Source of the DNA: DASZPL01 sp035550315
GTDB taxonomy: Bacteria > Actinomycetota > Actinomycetes > JAFAQI01
Assembly (NCBI GenBank): GCA_035550315.1
Contig: DASZPL010000099.1
Location: 1 to 50,333 of the forward strand
Length of the DNA: 50,333 bases
Reading direction: 5' to 3'
Both the position numbers and the translations under genes were made by a program. Below, in pieces: positions 41,668 to 49,727 of the stretch. Position 1 is the first letter of the stretch, and every line of letters starts with the position of its first letter. The notes beneath the pieces are model-generated. The model had not been told where the DNA came from, did no database searches, and saw nothing but the letters and a program-made list of their open reading frames with translations.

Positions 41668-44073
41668 ATGCCGAGGTCGTTCAGCAGGCTACGGCGCATG
41701 ACCGCCGCCGTCGGAGTCGGCGTTGTGCTCGCCGGCACCGGGTTGGCGGCCGCACCGGCAACCGCCGCAGCGCCGGCCACCTCCGTGGTCGTGCTGTTGC
41801 AAGCGCCGCACCCGGCCGCGCTCGACCGGCTGGCGGCGGCGACCGGGCTGAGCCACGCGCAGCGCCGCCACCGGCTGGCCCGGCTGATGCCGTCCGCCGC
41901 CACTCGCGGTCAGGTCGTCGCCGCGCTCGCCGACCGTGGTCTGACGGCCACCCACGTCACGCCGTGGACGATTGCTGCGACCGGCGCCAGCTCAAGCGTC
42001 GCCAACCTGACCGCCGCGGTCGCGAACGCCGCCAATCGCGTGGTGGGTCACCTGGCCGGGACGCTGGCGGGCATCGCCGCAGTGCTGCCGACCAGCGGGC
42101 CGAAGCTGTTCACGCCGCAAGCCGTGCTCGCTGGCAACGACTTCCGCAACGCCTACACCGCCCCGAACGTCTCGCCGCCGGTGGGCGGCAGCGGCACGAC
42201 CGGGACCATCGCGACGTTGCAGTTCGCCGGGTGGAACTCCGCCGACCTGACCGACTACGCCACGCAAGCCAACCTGCCCGACCCGATCGCGGCCGGCCGG
42301 TTCACCGCGGTGCCGGTCGCGCCACTGACCAAGGTGCCGGCCGCCACCAACCCGGATGACGAGGAGGTCGACCTCGACCAGGAGTCACTCCTGTCGACCG
42401 CACCCAATGCGCACCAGCGCGCCTACTTCGCCAACAACACCCAGGCAGGGTACGCCGCCGCGCTGAGCCAAGTGCTCGCGGATGTGCTCGGCGGCGCCGG
42501 CGCGTTCCAGGGCGGCGACCAGCACATCGTCGCGCTGTCGACGTCATGGGGATCCTGCGAGAACGACGTGGCAGCGGCTCATCCCACGGTCGCTGCGATC
42601 GAGAGCGTGCTCAAGTCGTTGACCGCCGCCGGCGTCACGATCTTCGCCTCGACCGGCGACACCGGGATCTACGGCTGCGACATCTCGCAGAGCAACACCG
42701 CGACGGCCGTGAGCTACCCGGCCTCCTCGCCCGAAGTCGTGGCCGTGGGCGGCACCCGGCTGACGTTCTCCGGCGCCAGCGTCGCGAACACCGGCAGCAA
42801 CTGGCGGGACACCGGCTGGAGCTGCACCTCCGCCGCGACCTGCGAGGGCAAGGGCCCCGGCGGCTCGGGTGGCGGCGAGTCGGCGTTGTTCGGAATGCCG
42901 GCCTATCAGGTCGGCGGGATCGGCCATCAGTCGTTCAGCGTGGCCGGCAGCAAGGGCGACTTCGGCACCCAGCCGCGCCGCCTGGTGCCCGACATCGCGG
43001 CGGACGCCGACCCCAACACCGGCTTCCAGATCATCACCACCGACCCGGTCGACTCCTGCCCGTTGCCGATACTGCCGATCGGCTGCCAGCCGACCGCGCT
43101 GGTCTTCGGCGGCACCAGCCTCGCCGCGCCGGTGAGTGCCGGGCTGTTCGCCAACCTGCTGGCCGACCGCGGCGTGACGCACGGCATCGGCGACATCCAC
43201 CCGGCGCTCTACTCCGCATACGCCGCGGGCACCGGCTTCCGGGACGTCCGCAGCGGCAGCAACGGAAACCAGGCCGATGTCCACGCCCGCAAGGGCGCGA
43301 GCGCGCTGCCGGTGACCGCGCAGAAGGGCTACGACACGGTCACCGGTCTGGGTGCCGCGCTCTGGCCGGCGTTTGCGCCGTACCTGTTCAACCCGAAGGC
43401 CCCGACGCTCAAGGCGGCCCTCGCACTTGCCAGCCCGCACAGCCACCGCCGTCCGGGCACCGTCGCGGCGAGTTGGCACGTCGTGCAGCACGGCAACGGC
43501 ACGCTGGCCGGCGGCCCGACGAAGGTCACCGTGAAGCGGCTCGGCACGAGGAAGCCAGTGGTGTCGACGACCGGTTCACCCGCCAGCGGCTCGGTCAAGT
43601 TCAACGGCGCCGCGGGCGCGACGTACCGCCTGACCGTCAAAGAGACCGACGTCAGCGGTCACAAGCTCAAGCCGGCGACCGCGACGGTCACGGTGCCGTA
43701 CGACGACCGGGTGCTCTCACTGTCCGGCAACTGGAAGCGGCACAAGGCGGGCAGCGACTTCGGCGGCTCGGACGTCCGGGCGAGCAAGGCCGGCGCGTCC
43801 GCGACCGTGACGTTGCGTGGCCGCAGCTATGCCGTCGGGGTCCGGACCGGGCCGGGTTACGGCAAGCTCGCGGTCTACCAACGGCACGCACACGGGTCGA
43901 CCAAGCTGCACACCTACGACCTCTACAGCAGCCTGAAGGGCCGGCGGACGATCAAGTTCTTCACTGCCCGCAAGGCGGCGAAGCGCAGCTTCGTCTTCCG
44001 GGTGACCGGGCAGAGGCAGTTCGCCGCGGTCGGTCACGCGGTCGCGATCGACGCGCTCTACGTCAGCGGCTGA
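41668..44073 (+). CDS. secreted S53 (sedolisin/kumamolisin) peptidase with C-terminal beta-domain
   Basis: The protein has 801 residues. A signal peptide (to about 34) precedes a short pro-region. The peptidase domain has the Glu/Asp pair in DDEEVDLDQE (about 232), the oxyanion Asp in STGDTGIYG (about 328) and the nucleophile in GGTSLAAP (about 482), followed by a calcium-site-like DVRSGSNG. Sedolisins work at acidic pH outside the cell. Residues about 690-801 form a jelly-roll-like domain (FGGSDVRASKAGASATVTLRG, VAIDALYV) of the sort attached to secreted actinobacterial enzymes, perhaps for substrate binding. GGAGGA 9 bases before the ATG is the ribosome site. It interrupts the recO-era gene order. 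Confidence 0.93.
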   Translation: MPRSFSRLRRMTAAVGVGVVLAGTGLAAAPATAAAPATSVVVLLQAPHPAALDRLAAATGLSHAQRRHRLARLMPSAATRGQVVAALADRGLTATHVTPWTIAATGASSSVANLTAAVANAANRVVGHLAGTLAGIAAVLPTSGPKLFTPQAVLAGNDFRNAYTAPNVSPPVGGSGTTGTIATLQFAGWNSADLTDYATQANLPDPIAAGRFTAVPVAPLTKVPAATNPDDEEVDLDQESLLSTAPNAHQRAYFANNTQAGYAAALSQVLADVLGGAGAFQGGDQHIVALSTSWGSCENDVAAAHPTVAAIESVLKSLTAAGVTIFASTGDTGIYGCDISQSNTATAVSYPASSPEVVAVGGTRLTFSGASVANTGSNWRDTGWSCTSAATCEGKGPGGSGGGESALFGMPAYQVGGIGHQSFSVAGSKGDFGTQPRRLVPDIAADADPNTGFQIITTDPVDSCPLPILPIGCQPTALVFGGTSLAAPVSAGLFANLLADRGVTHGIGDIHPALYSAYAAGTGFRDVRSGSNGNQADVHARKGASALPVTAQKGYDTVTGLGAALWPAFAPYLFNPKAPTLKAALALASPHSHRRPGTVAASWHVVQHGNGTLAGGPTKVTVKRLGTRKPVVSTTGSPASGSVKFNGAAGATYRLTVKETDVSGHKLKPATATVTVPYDDRVLSLSGNWKRHKAGSDFGGSDVRASKAGASATVTLRGRSYAVGVRTGPGYGKLAVYQRHAHGSTKLHTYDLYSSLKGRRTIKFFTARKAAKRSFVFRVTGQRQFAAVGHAVAIDALYVSG

Positions 44074-44082
44074 CCCGGGCGG

Positions 44083-44979
44083 TCAAAAGCCCAACCGGCG
44101 CAGCTGCTTCGGGTCGCGCTGCCAGTCCTTCGCGACCTTGACCCGCAGGTCGAGGTACACCTGCGTGCCCAGCAGCGCCTCGGCCTGGCGGCGGGCGACG
44201 GTGCCGATCGACCGGAGCCCGGAGCCGCCGCGGCCGATGACGATCGCCTTCTGGCTGTCGCGTTCGACGTAGAGCACGGCCTCGACGTCGATCAGGTCGG
44301 GCCGCCCCTCCCGCGGCCGAAGCTCCTCGACGACGACCGCGATCGAATGCGGCAGCTCCTCGCGCACGCCGGCGAGCGCCGCTTCGCGGATCAGCTCGGC
44401 GATCATCAGCTGCTCGGGCGCGTCGGTCAGCTCGCCGTCGGGATATAGCGCCCGGCCCTCGGGGAGCTGTCGGACCAACAAGTCGGCGACCAGGTCGACC
44501 TGGTAGCCGGCGGTCGCGCTGACCGGCACCACCTCGGCCCAGTCACCGAGCGCGGTCACCTCGAGCAGCCGCGCCCCGATGGTGTCGGGGTCGGCGAGGT
44601 CGGTCTTGGTGACCACCGCGACGACCGGCGTCCGCCCCGCGACCCGGCGGAGCTGGTCGGCGATGAACCGGTCGCCGGGCCCGACCTTCGCATCCGCCGG
44701 GACGCACAGCACCGCAACGTCGACCTCGGCCAGCGTCGCGAGGACCAAGTCGTTGAGCCGCTGACCGAGCAAGGTGCGCGGCCGGTGGAAGCCCGGGGTA
44801 TCGACGATGACGAGCTGGGCATCCGGGCGATGCACGATGCCGCGGATCGCGTGCCGGGTGGTCTGCGGCCGGTCGCTCATGATCGCGACCTTGCGGCCGA
44901 CCAGCGCGTTGGTCAGCGTCGACTTGCCGGTGTTGGGGCGGCCGACGAGGCAGGCGAAGCCGGCGCGGAAGTCGGTCAC
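44083..44979 (-). CDS. era: GTPase Era
   Basis: The protein has 298 residues. Era binds 16S rRNA and assists small-subunit assembly. G1 is GRPNTGKS (about 14), G2/G3 DRPQTTRH and DTPGF, G4 TKTD and G5 VSATAG. A C-terminal KH domain follows (EVAVLY-like EAVLYVERDSQKAIVIGRGG, about 225-250). The GTG at 44979 overlaps the stop of the upstream acetyltransferase as GTGA. The longer upstream-open frame covers the acetyltransferase in another frame and is discarded. It ends 9 bases from the convergent sedolisin stop. Confidence 0.97.
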   Translation of the reverse strand: MTDFRAGFACLVGRPNTGKSTLTNALVGRKVAIMSDRPQTTRHAIRGIVHRPDAQLVIVDTPGFHRPRTLLGQRLNDLVLATLAEVDVAVLCVPADAKVGPGDRFIADQLRRVAGRTPVVAVVTKTDLADPDTIGARLLEVTALGDWAEVVPVSATAGYQVDLVADLLVRQLPEGRALYPDGELTDAPEQLMIAELIREAALAGVREELPHSIAVVVEELRPREGRPDLIDVEAVLYVERDSQKAIVIGRGGSGLRSIGTVARRQAEALLGTQVYLDLRVKVAKDWQRDPKQLRRLGF

Positions 44980-45488
44980 GGATCGTGGCGCAGCTTGCTG
45001 AAGACCACGACGTCGCGGTACTCCCCGCCGCGGAACCAGCCGTGGCGCAGCACGCCTTCGCGGGTGAAACCAGCGCGTTCGAGGGCACGTTGCTCGGCGA
45101 CATTGCCGGCTTCGGTGCTGGCCTCGACCCGCTCCAACAACGTGTGCTCGAACAGGTACGCCGACCCCAGCCGCTGGGCGGCACTGCCGTGACCGCGACC
45201 GCGCTGCGACGGGTGGATCCAGATGCCGAGGTTCCAGCAGGCGCCGTGCGTCGGCGGGCCGTTGAACAGCTTGATCCACGACAGCTCGCCGACCGGCTCG
45301 CCGGCGTCGTCGACGATCACGAGCATGCCCTGGTCGTCGCCCAGCGTGGTGCCCTGGTCGATTCGCTTCTGGATCCGGCCCGGGTCGCGGTGGCCCCACC
45401 AGCTGAACTCGCCGGCCGCCTCGGCGTCGTCGTTCTGCGACTCCAGGAACGGCACGTCGGAGGGCCGCAGCGGCCGCAACGCGGTCAC
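44976..45488 (-). CDS. GNAT-family N-acetyltransferase (RimJ/RimL-like)
   Basis: The protein has 170 residues. The fold is shown by LRPLRPSDVPFLESQ, WNLGIWIHPSQRGRGHGSAAQ (acetyl-CoA loop) and EASTEAGNVAEQRALERAGF, the pattern of RimJ/RimL-type acetyltransferases. The substrate may be a protein N-terminus or a small molecule. Its GTG start and its stop both overlap neighbours by 4 bases (GTGA at 45485-45488 and 44976-44979), so it is translationally locked into the era operon. An acetyltransferase at this spot is not part of the mycobacterial operon as I remember it. Confidence 0.88.
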   Translation of the reverse strand: MTALRPLRPSDVPFLESQNDDAEAAGEFSWWGHRDPGRIQKRIDQGTTLGDDQGMLVIVDDAGEPVGELSWIKLFNGPPTHGACWNLGIWIHPSQRGRGHGSAAQRLGSAYLFEHTLLERVEASTEAGNVAEQRALERAGFTREGVLRHGWFRGGEYRDVVVFSKLRHDP

Positions 45489-45781
45489 AGCGCGATCACG
45501 TACAGGGCCGGCGCACCGAGCCCGTCGAGAGCGCTGCCGTCGACCTCCGATGCTTCGGTCAGGACGACCGCCGCTTCCAGCCGGGTCGCACCGCTGGAGG
45601 CGGCCGCCGCAACCGCGGCCTGCAGCGCGGTTAGCTGCAGCGACGGGAGTGCGACGGTGGCCGCGACGTAGGTGCGGCCGATGTCGTCTCGCACCGCCGC
45701 GCCTTCGGCGGCGCCGGTCCGGGCGCGGGCCGAGCGGGCGAGCGTCAGCAGCTTCTCGTCCTCGGCGTCCAAGTCGGTCAT
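45485..45781 (-). CDS. degenerate cytidine-deaminase-fold protein
   Basis: The protein has 98 residues. The order of segments (EDEKLLTLARSARARTGAAE, TYVAATVALPSLQLTALQAA, RLEAAVVLTEAS) follows the first half of cytidine deaminases. The zinc and catalytic motif HAE is replaced by LTALQAA, and the PCxxC motif is missing altogether, so deaminase activity is not expected. A similar short gene sits upstream of era in mycobacteria (Rv2365c position). It may act as a small ribosome- or operon-linked accessory protein, but its role is unknown. It is coupled by GTGA to the following acetyltransferase. Confidence 0.75.
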   Translation of the reverse strand: MTDLDAEDEKLLTLARSARARTGAAEGAAVRDDIGRTYVAATVALPSLQLTALQAAVAAAASSGATRLEAAVVLTEASEVDGSALDGLGAPALYVIAL

Positions 45782-45803
45782 CAGTCGGCCAGGCTAACCG
45801 GGA

Positions 45804-47078
45804 TCAGGCCCTCGCCTTGGTGGGTTCGGTCCGGCCGATGAGCACGGTGCCGACTTGGTTGCGCCGGCCGTTGCCGCGCTCGGCGACGAACGTCAGTCCT
45901 TCGGTGGTGACGGTCGCGCCGGGGATCGGGACCCGGCCGAGCTCGGCGGCCAGCAGGCCACCCACCGTCTCCACGTCCTCGAGGTCGAAGTGCACGCCGA
46001 ACATCTCCTCGACGTCGTCGACCGGCACCCGCACGCTGACCCGCAGCCGGCCGTCCTCGAGCTGCTCGACCCGGGGGGCCTCGCGGTCGTACTCGTCGGT
46101 GATCTCGCCGACGATCTCCTCGAGGATGTCCTCGATCGTGACCAGCCCGGCGGTGCCGCCGTACTCGTCGATCACGATTGCGACGTGCACCTGCTTCGCC
46201 TGCATCTCGCGCAGCACTTCGTCGGCCGGCTTGGAGTCGGGGATGAAGTGCGCCGGGCGCATCACGTCTTCCACCCGGTCTCTGGCGTCGCCGTCGTGGG
46301 TGCGGCGCGCCAGGTCCTTCAAGTAGGCGACGCCGACGATGTCGTCCTCGTTCTCACCGATCACCGGGATCCGGGAGAAGCCGCTGCGCAACGCGAGCGA
46401 AAGTGCCTGCCGCGCGGTCTTGCCGCGCTCGATCCACACCATGTCGGTGCGGGGCACCATCACCTCGCGCACCAACGTGTCGCTGAGCTCGAAGACCGAG
46501 TGGATCATCTCCCGCTCGCCGCTCTCGATCACCTTGCGCTCTTCGGCGAGGTCGACCAGGTCGCGCAGCTCGGCTTCGGAGGTGAACCCGGATGCATGCG
46601 AGGCGGTGCCCGGCACGAGCGCGCTGCCGACGCCGATCAGCAGCCGAGGCAACGGCCCGGACAGCCGGGTCACCAGCTGCACCAGGCCGGCGGCCCACAG
46701 CGAGATGCCGACCGGATGCTGCCGGCCGAAGGTCCGGGCGCCGACGCCGACCACCACGTAGTGCACCAGCGCCATCCCGACACCGACGATGAGGACGGCC
46801 TGCCACGATGCCGGCAGCTGGCGTTGCGCCACGACCGCGACCAGCGTCGTGGCCACCAGCTCGGCGAGGGTGCGGGCCAGCAGCAGCGTGTTGAGGTGCG
46901 GGGGCGCGTTCTCGACCACTTGGGCGAGCCGGTCGGCGCCGCGGCGGCCTTCCCGGACCAACGTCTCGGCGCGCAGCCGCGACACGTGCGCGAGCGCTGT
47001 CTCCGTGACCGCGAGCACCGACGCGACGAACAGCAGCCCGATCGCGATGACGATGGCCCAGATCTGCGCCGCGGTCAT
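45804..47078 (-). CDS. CNNM/CorC-type membrane protein with CBS domains (hemolysin family)
   Basis: The protein has 424 residues. The N-terminal CNNM (DUF21) part has four hydrophobic segments up to about 150 (AIGLLFVASVLAVTETALAHVS). It is followed by the CBS pair (VMVPRTDMVWIERGKTARQA, HVAIVIDEYGGTAGLVTIED) and a CorC_HlyC domain (GRVPIPGATVTTEGLTFVAE). Family members are linked to magnesium or cobalt efflux; 'hemolysin' is a historical label. The ATG at 47078 overlaps the ybeY stop as ATGA. The mycobacterial counterpart is Rv2366c. Confidence 0.92.
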   Translation of the reverse strand: MTAAQIWAIVIAIGLLFVASVLAVTETALAHVSRLRAETLVREGRRGADRLAQVVENAPPHLNTLLLARTLAELVATTLVAVVAQRQLPASWQAVLIVGVGMALVHYVVVGVGARTFGRQHPVGISLWAAGLVQLVTRLSGPLPRLLIGVGSALVPGTASHASGFTSEAELRDLVDLAEERKVIESGEREMIHSVFELSDTLVREVMVPRTDMVWIERGKTARQALSLALRSGFSRIPVIGENEDDIVGVAYLKDLARRTHDGDARDRVEDVMRPAHFIPDSKPADEVLREMQAKQVHVAIVIDEYGGTAGLVTIEDILEEIVGEITDEYDREAPRVEQLEDGRLRVSVRVPVDDVEEMFGVHFDLEDVETVGGLLAAELGRVPIPGATVTTEGLTFVAERGNGRRNQVGTVLIGRTEPTKARA

Positions 47079-47539
47079 CGACGCCGCGCCTTCCCCCAGG
47101 CCGCGAGCAGCTCGTCCTGCAGGCCGAACATTCGTTGTGCCTCGGCTGTCTCGCCGTGGTCGTAGCCGAGCAGGTGCAGGATGCCGTGCGCGCACAGCAG
47201 GTGCAGTTCGTCCTGCATTGAATGGCCCGCCTTCTCGGCTTGCTGCTCGGCCACGACGGGGCACAGCACGACGTCGCCGAGCAGCGTCGGCGGCAGGTCG
47301 GCGTCGTGGTCGATCCGCTGGTCGTTGAGCTCGTCCATCGGGAACGCCAGCACGTCGGTCGGCCCCGGCTCGTTCATGAAGTGCACGTGCAGTGCGGTCA
47401 TCGCCTCGACGTCGACCAGCCGGATCGAGAGCTCGACCAGCGGATGCACCTTCATCCGGTCGAGCACGAATCGCGCCAGCCGCTCGAGCTCGTGCTCATC
47501 GGCGGCGACGCCCGACTCGTTGGCGATCTCGATGCTCAT
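47075..47539 (-). CDS. ybeY: endoribonuclease YbeY (rRNA maturation factor)
   Basis: The protein has 154 residues. YbeY is a zinc metallo-endoribonuclease that takes part in 16S rRNA 3' end maturation and quality control. The zinc motif H-x3-H-x5-H is HGILHLLGYDHGE (about 116-128), preceded by GPTDVLAFPMD and LLGDVVLCP, both family hallmarks. It sits between phoH and the CNNM gene, the conserved phoH-ybeY-CNNM-era order. The ATG start is at 47539, 17 bases after the phoH stop. Confidence 0.96.
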   Translation of the reverse strand: MSIEIANESGVAADEHELERLARFVLDRMKVHPLVELSIRLVDVEAMTALHVHFMNEPGPTDVLAFPMDELNDQRIDHDADLPPTLLGDVVLCPVVAEQQAEKAGHSMQDELHLLCAHGILHLLGYDHGETAEAQRMFGLQDELLAAWGKARRR

Positions 47540-47556
47540 GGTCGGCCGCGAAGCGG

Positions 47557-48591
47557 TCAGCGCCCGGCGCGGCTCTGCCGGTGCGACGGCCGGCTGGGCC
47601 GTTCCGAAGTCGCGGCGGCGACTTCGGCGTCGTACTTCGCGTAGGCGTCGATGATGTCGCTGACCAGCTTGTGACGGACGACGTCCTGCGATGTGAGCCG
47701 GCAGAAGGTGACGTCCTCGATGCCGTCGAGGATGCCTTGCACGATGCGCAGGCCGCTGTGCACGCCGGCCGGCAGGTCCACCTGGGTGACGTCGCCGGTG
47801 ACAACCATCTTGGAGCCGAAGCCGAGCCGGGTCAGGAACATCTTCATCTGCTCGGGGCTGGTGTTCTGCGCCTCGTCGAGCACGATGAACGAGTCGTTCA
47901 GCGAACGGCCGCGCATGTAGGCGAGCGGCGCGACCTCGATCACCCCGGAGTTCATCAGTCGCGGGATCGAGTCGGGGTCCACCATGTCGTGCAGCGCGTC
48001 GTACAGCGGGCGCAGGTAGGGGTCGATCTTTTCGCTAAGCGTGCCGGGCAGGAAGCCCAGCCGCTCCCCCGCCTCGACCGCCGGCCGGGTCAGGATGATC
48101 CGGTTGACCTGCTTGCCCTGCAACGCCTGCACGGCCTTGGCCATGGCGAGGTAGGTCTTGCCGGTGCCGGCGGGGCCGATGCCGAACACGACGGTGTGCG
48201 CGTCGATCGCGTCGACGTAGCGCTTCTGGTTCAGCGTCTTGGGCCGGATGGTGCGGCCGCGGCTGGACAGGATGTTGAGGCTGAGTACGTCGGCGGGCCG
48301 CTCGTCGACTTGCTGCCGCAGCATCGCCAGCGACCGGGTGACGGCGTCCGGCGTGAGGTGGTCGCCGCGCTCGAGCAACGTGATCAGCTCGCCGAAGAGC
48401 CGGCTCGCCAACTCGACCTCGCCCGGCTCACCGGTCAGCGTGATCTCGTTGCCCCGGACGTGGATGTCGCAGGTGAAGGCGCGCTCGATCAGCCGGAGCA
48501 ACTCGTCGCTGGATCCGAGCAGCGCCACCATGGAGTGCGAGCCGGGCACGACGATGCGCGTCGTCGCGGACTCCCGCTGCCGTTCGGCCAT
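47557..48591 (-). CDS. phoH: PhoH family ATPase
   Basis: The protein has 344 residues. The PhoH ATPase has Walker A GPAGTGKTYLAMA (about 138) and Walker B in FIVLDEAQNTSPEQMKMFL, with the following GFGSKMVVTGDVTQVDL. The N-terminal 110 residues form the KH-like extension (LLGSSDELLRLIERAF). The partner of YbeY in the same operon suggests a role in RNA metabolism. A TACTAT hexamer lies about 11 bases before the ATG and could be an internal promoter. It ends with a disordered Arg/Ser-rich tail. Confidence 0.95.
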   Translation of the reverse strand: MAERQRESATTRIVVPGSHSMVALLGSSDELLRLIERAFTCDIHVRGNEITLTGEPGEVELASRLFGELITLLERGDHLTPDAVTRSLAMLRQQVDERPADVLSLNILSSRGRTIRPKTLNQKRYVDAIDAHTVVFGIGPAGTGKTYLAMAKAVQALQGKQVNRIILTRPAVEAGERLGFLPGTLSEKIDPYLRPLYDALHDMVDPDSIPRLMNSGVIEVAPLAYMRGRSLNDSFIVLDEAQNTSPEQMKMFLTRLGFGSKMVVTGDVTQVDLPAGVHSGLRIVQGILDGIEDVTFCRLTSQDVVRHKLVSDIIDAYAKYDAEVAAATSERPSRPSHRQSRAGR

Positions 48592-48635
48592 AGTCGGCTT
48601 ACATAGTACGGCGAACCGCCGCGTGGCTCACCGGA

Positions 48636-48983
48636 TTAGCCGGGCGGCCAGGCCATCACGCGGCCGCCGATCACGTGCACGTGCAGGTGGAACACCGTCT
48701 GGTTCGCGTCGGCGTTGGTGTTGACGACCAGCCGGTAGCCGCTGTCGGCAACGCCTTCGGCCGACGCGACCGAGGTTGCGAGGTTGAACACGCCCGTGAT
48801 GTCAGCGCCGGCGGCGAGCATCTCGGCGAGCGTCGCGTGATGCTCGCGCGGGATGACCAGCACGTGGACCGGCGCTTGCGGGCTGATGTCGCGGAACGCG
48901 ATGGCGGAGTCGGACTCCGCGACGATGTCCGCCGGGATCTCCCCCGCCACGATCTTGCAGAAGATGCAGTCGCTGTCAGGCAC
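48636..48983 (-). CDS. HIT family nucleotide hydrolase/transferase
   Basis: The protein has 115 residues. The histidine triad is QTVFHLHVHVIGGR (about 97-110), and the N-terminus has CIFCKIVAGEIPAD, the HinT-type zinc-like opening. HinT proteins hydrolyse adenosine phosphoramidates. The start is a GTG at 48983. It lies 9 bases after rsmE and 44 bases before phoH on one strand, a common actinobacterial order. The natural substrate is not known. Confidence 0.93.
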   Translation of the reverse strand: MPDSDCIFCKIVAGEIPADIVAESDSAIAFRDISPQAPVHVLVIPREHHATLAEMLAAGADITGVFNLATSVASAEGVADSGYRLVVNTNADANQTVFHLHVHVIGGRVMAWPPG

Positions 48984-48992
48984 CCAGGCACC

Positions 48993-49727
48993 TTATGGCT
49001 TCGGTTGCCGCCACCGGGTCGCGGCGCAGATCGCGGCGAGCGCGGCGACGCCGGCGGTGGACGACCGCAGCACGGTGTCGCCGAGCCGCACCGCGGGCGC
49101 GCCGGCGGCCGCGAGTGTCGCGAGCTCCTCTGCCGTCAGGCCACCCTCGGGTCCCACCACGACGACGACCTCGCCGTCGGGCGGGAGGGTCAGGTTGGCG
49201 AGCGGCTCGGTCGCGGCCTCGTGCAGGACGACGGCGAGCGCGGCGCGCCGGCATCGGTCGGCGACCGCCGCCGTCGAGGCCGGTCCGGTGATGGTCGGCC
49301 ACCAGACCCGACGCGACTGCTTCGCCGCCGCGCGGGTGACGTTCCGCCACTTGGTCTCGGTGCGATCGGTCCAGCGCGCGACACTGCGGCTTGCGCTCCA
49401 GCCGATCACCTCGTCGACACCGATCTCGGTCATCGCCTCGACGGCGGCCTCGTCACGGCCGCCCTTCGCCAGCGCTTGCACCACGGTCAGGGTCGGCGCC
49501 GGTCGCGGCACCTCGACCCGCTCGTGCACTTCCACCACGAGCGCACCGCGGCGTGCCTCGGCGACGACGCCGTGCGCCATGGCACCGGCGCCATCGGTCA
49601 GGTCGATCGGCTCGCCCACCTGCAGTCGACGGACGTCAGCCGCGTGGCGTCCCTCGTCACCCGCGAGCTCCACCCGGTCGCCGGTCGAGACGCGGATGAG
49701 CTCGGCGTAGAAGACCGGCGCGGTCAA
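48993..49727 (-). CDS. rsmE: 16S rRNA (uracil-1498-N3) methyltransferase
   Basis: The protein has 244 residues. RsmE methylates U1498 of 16S rRNA. It has the PUA-like N-terminal domain (GDEGRHAADVRRLQVGEPID) and the SPOUT knot with QALAKGGRDEAAVEAMTEIGVDE, WWPTITGP, VVVGPEGGLTAEEL (about 188) and LGDTVLRSSTA. The TTG start at 49727 abuts the dnaJ stop with no gap (TAATTG), so the genes are coupled; rsmE directly after dnaJ is a widespread order. Confidence 0.95.
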   Translation of the reverse strand: MTAPVFYAELIRVSTGDRVELAGDEGRHAADVRRLQVGEPIDLTDGAGAMAHGVVAEARRGALVVEVHERVEVPRPAPTLTVVQALAKGGRDEAAVEAMTEIGVDEVIGWSASRSVARWTDRTETKWRNVTRAAAKQSRRVWWPTITGPASTAAVADRCRRAALAVVLHEAATEPLANLTLPPDGEVVVVVGPEGGLTAEELATLAAAGAPAVRLGDTVLRSSTAGVAALAAICAATRWRQPKP

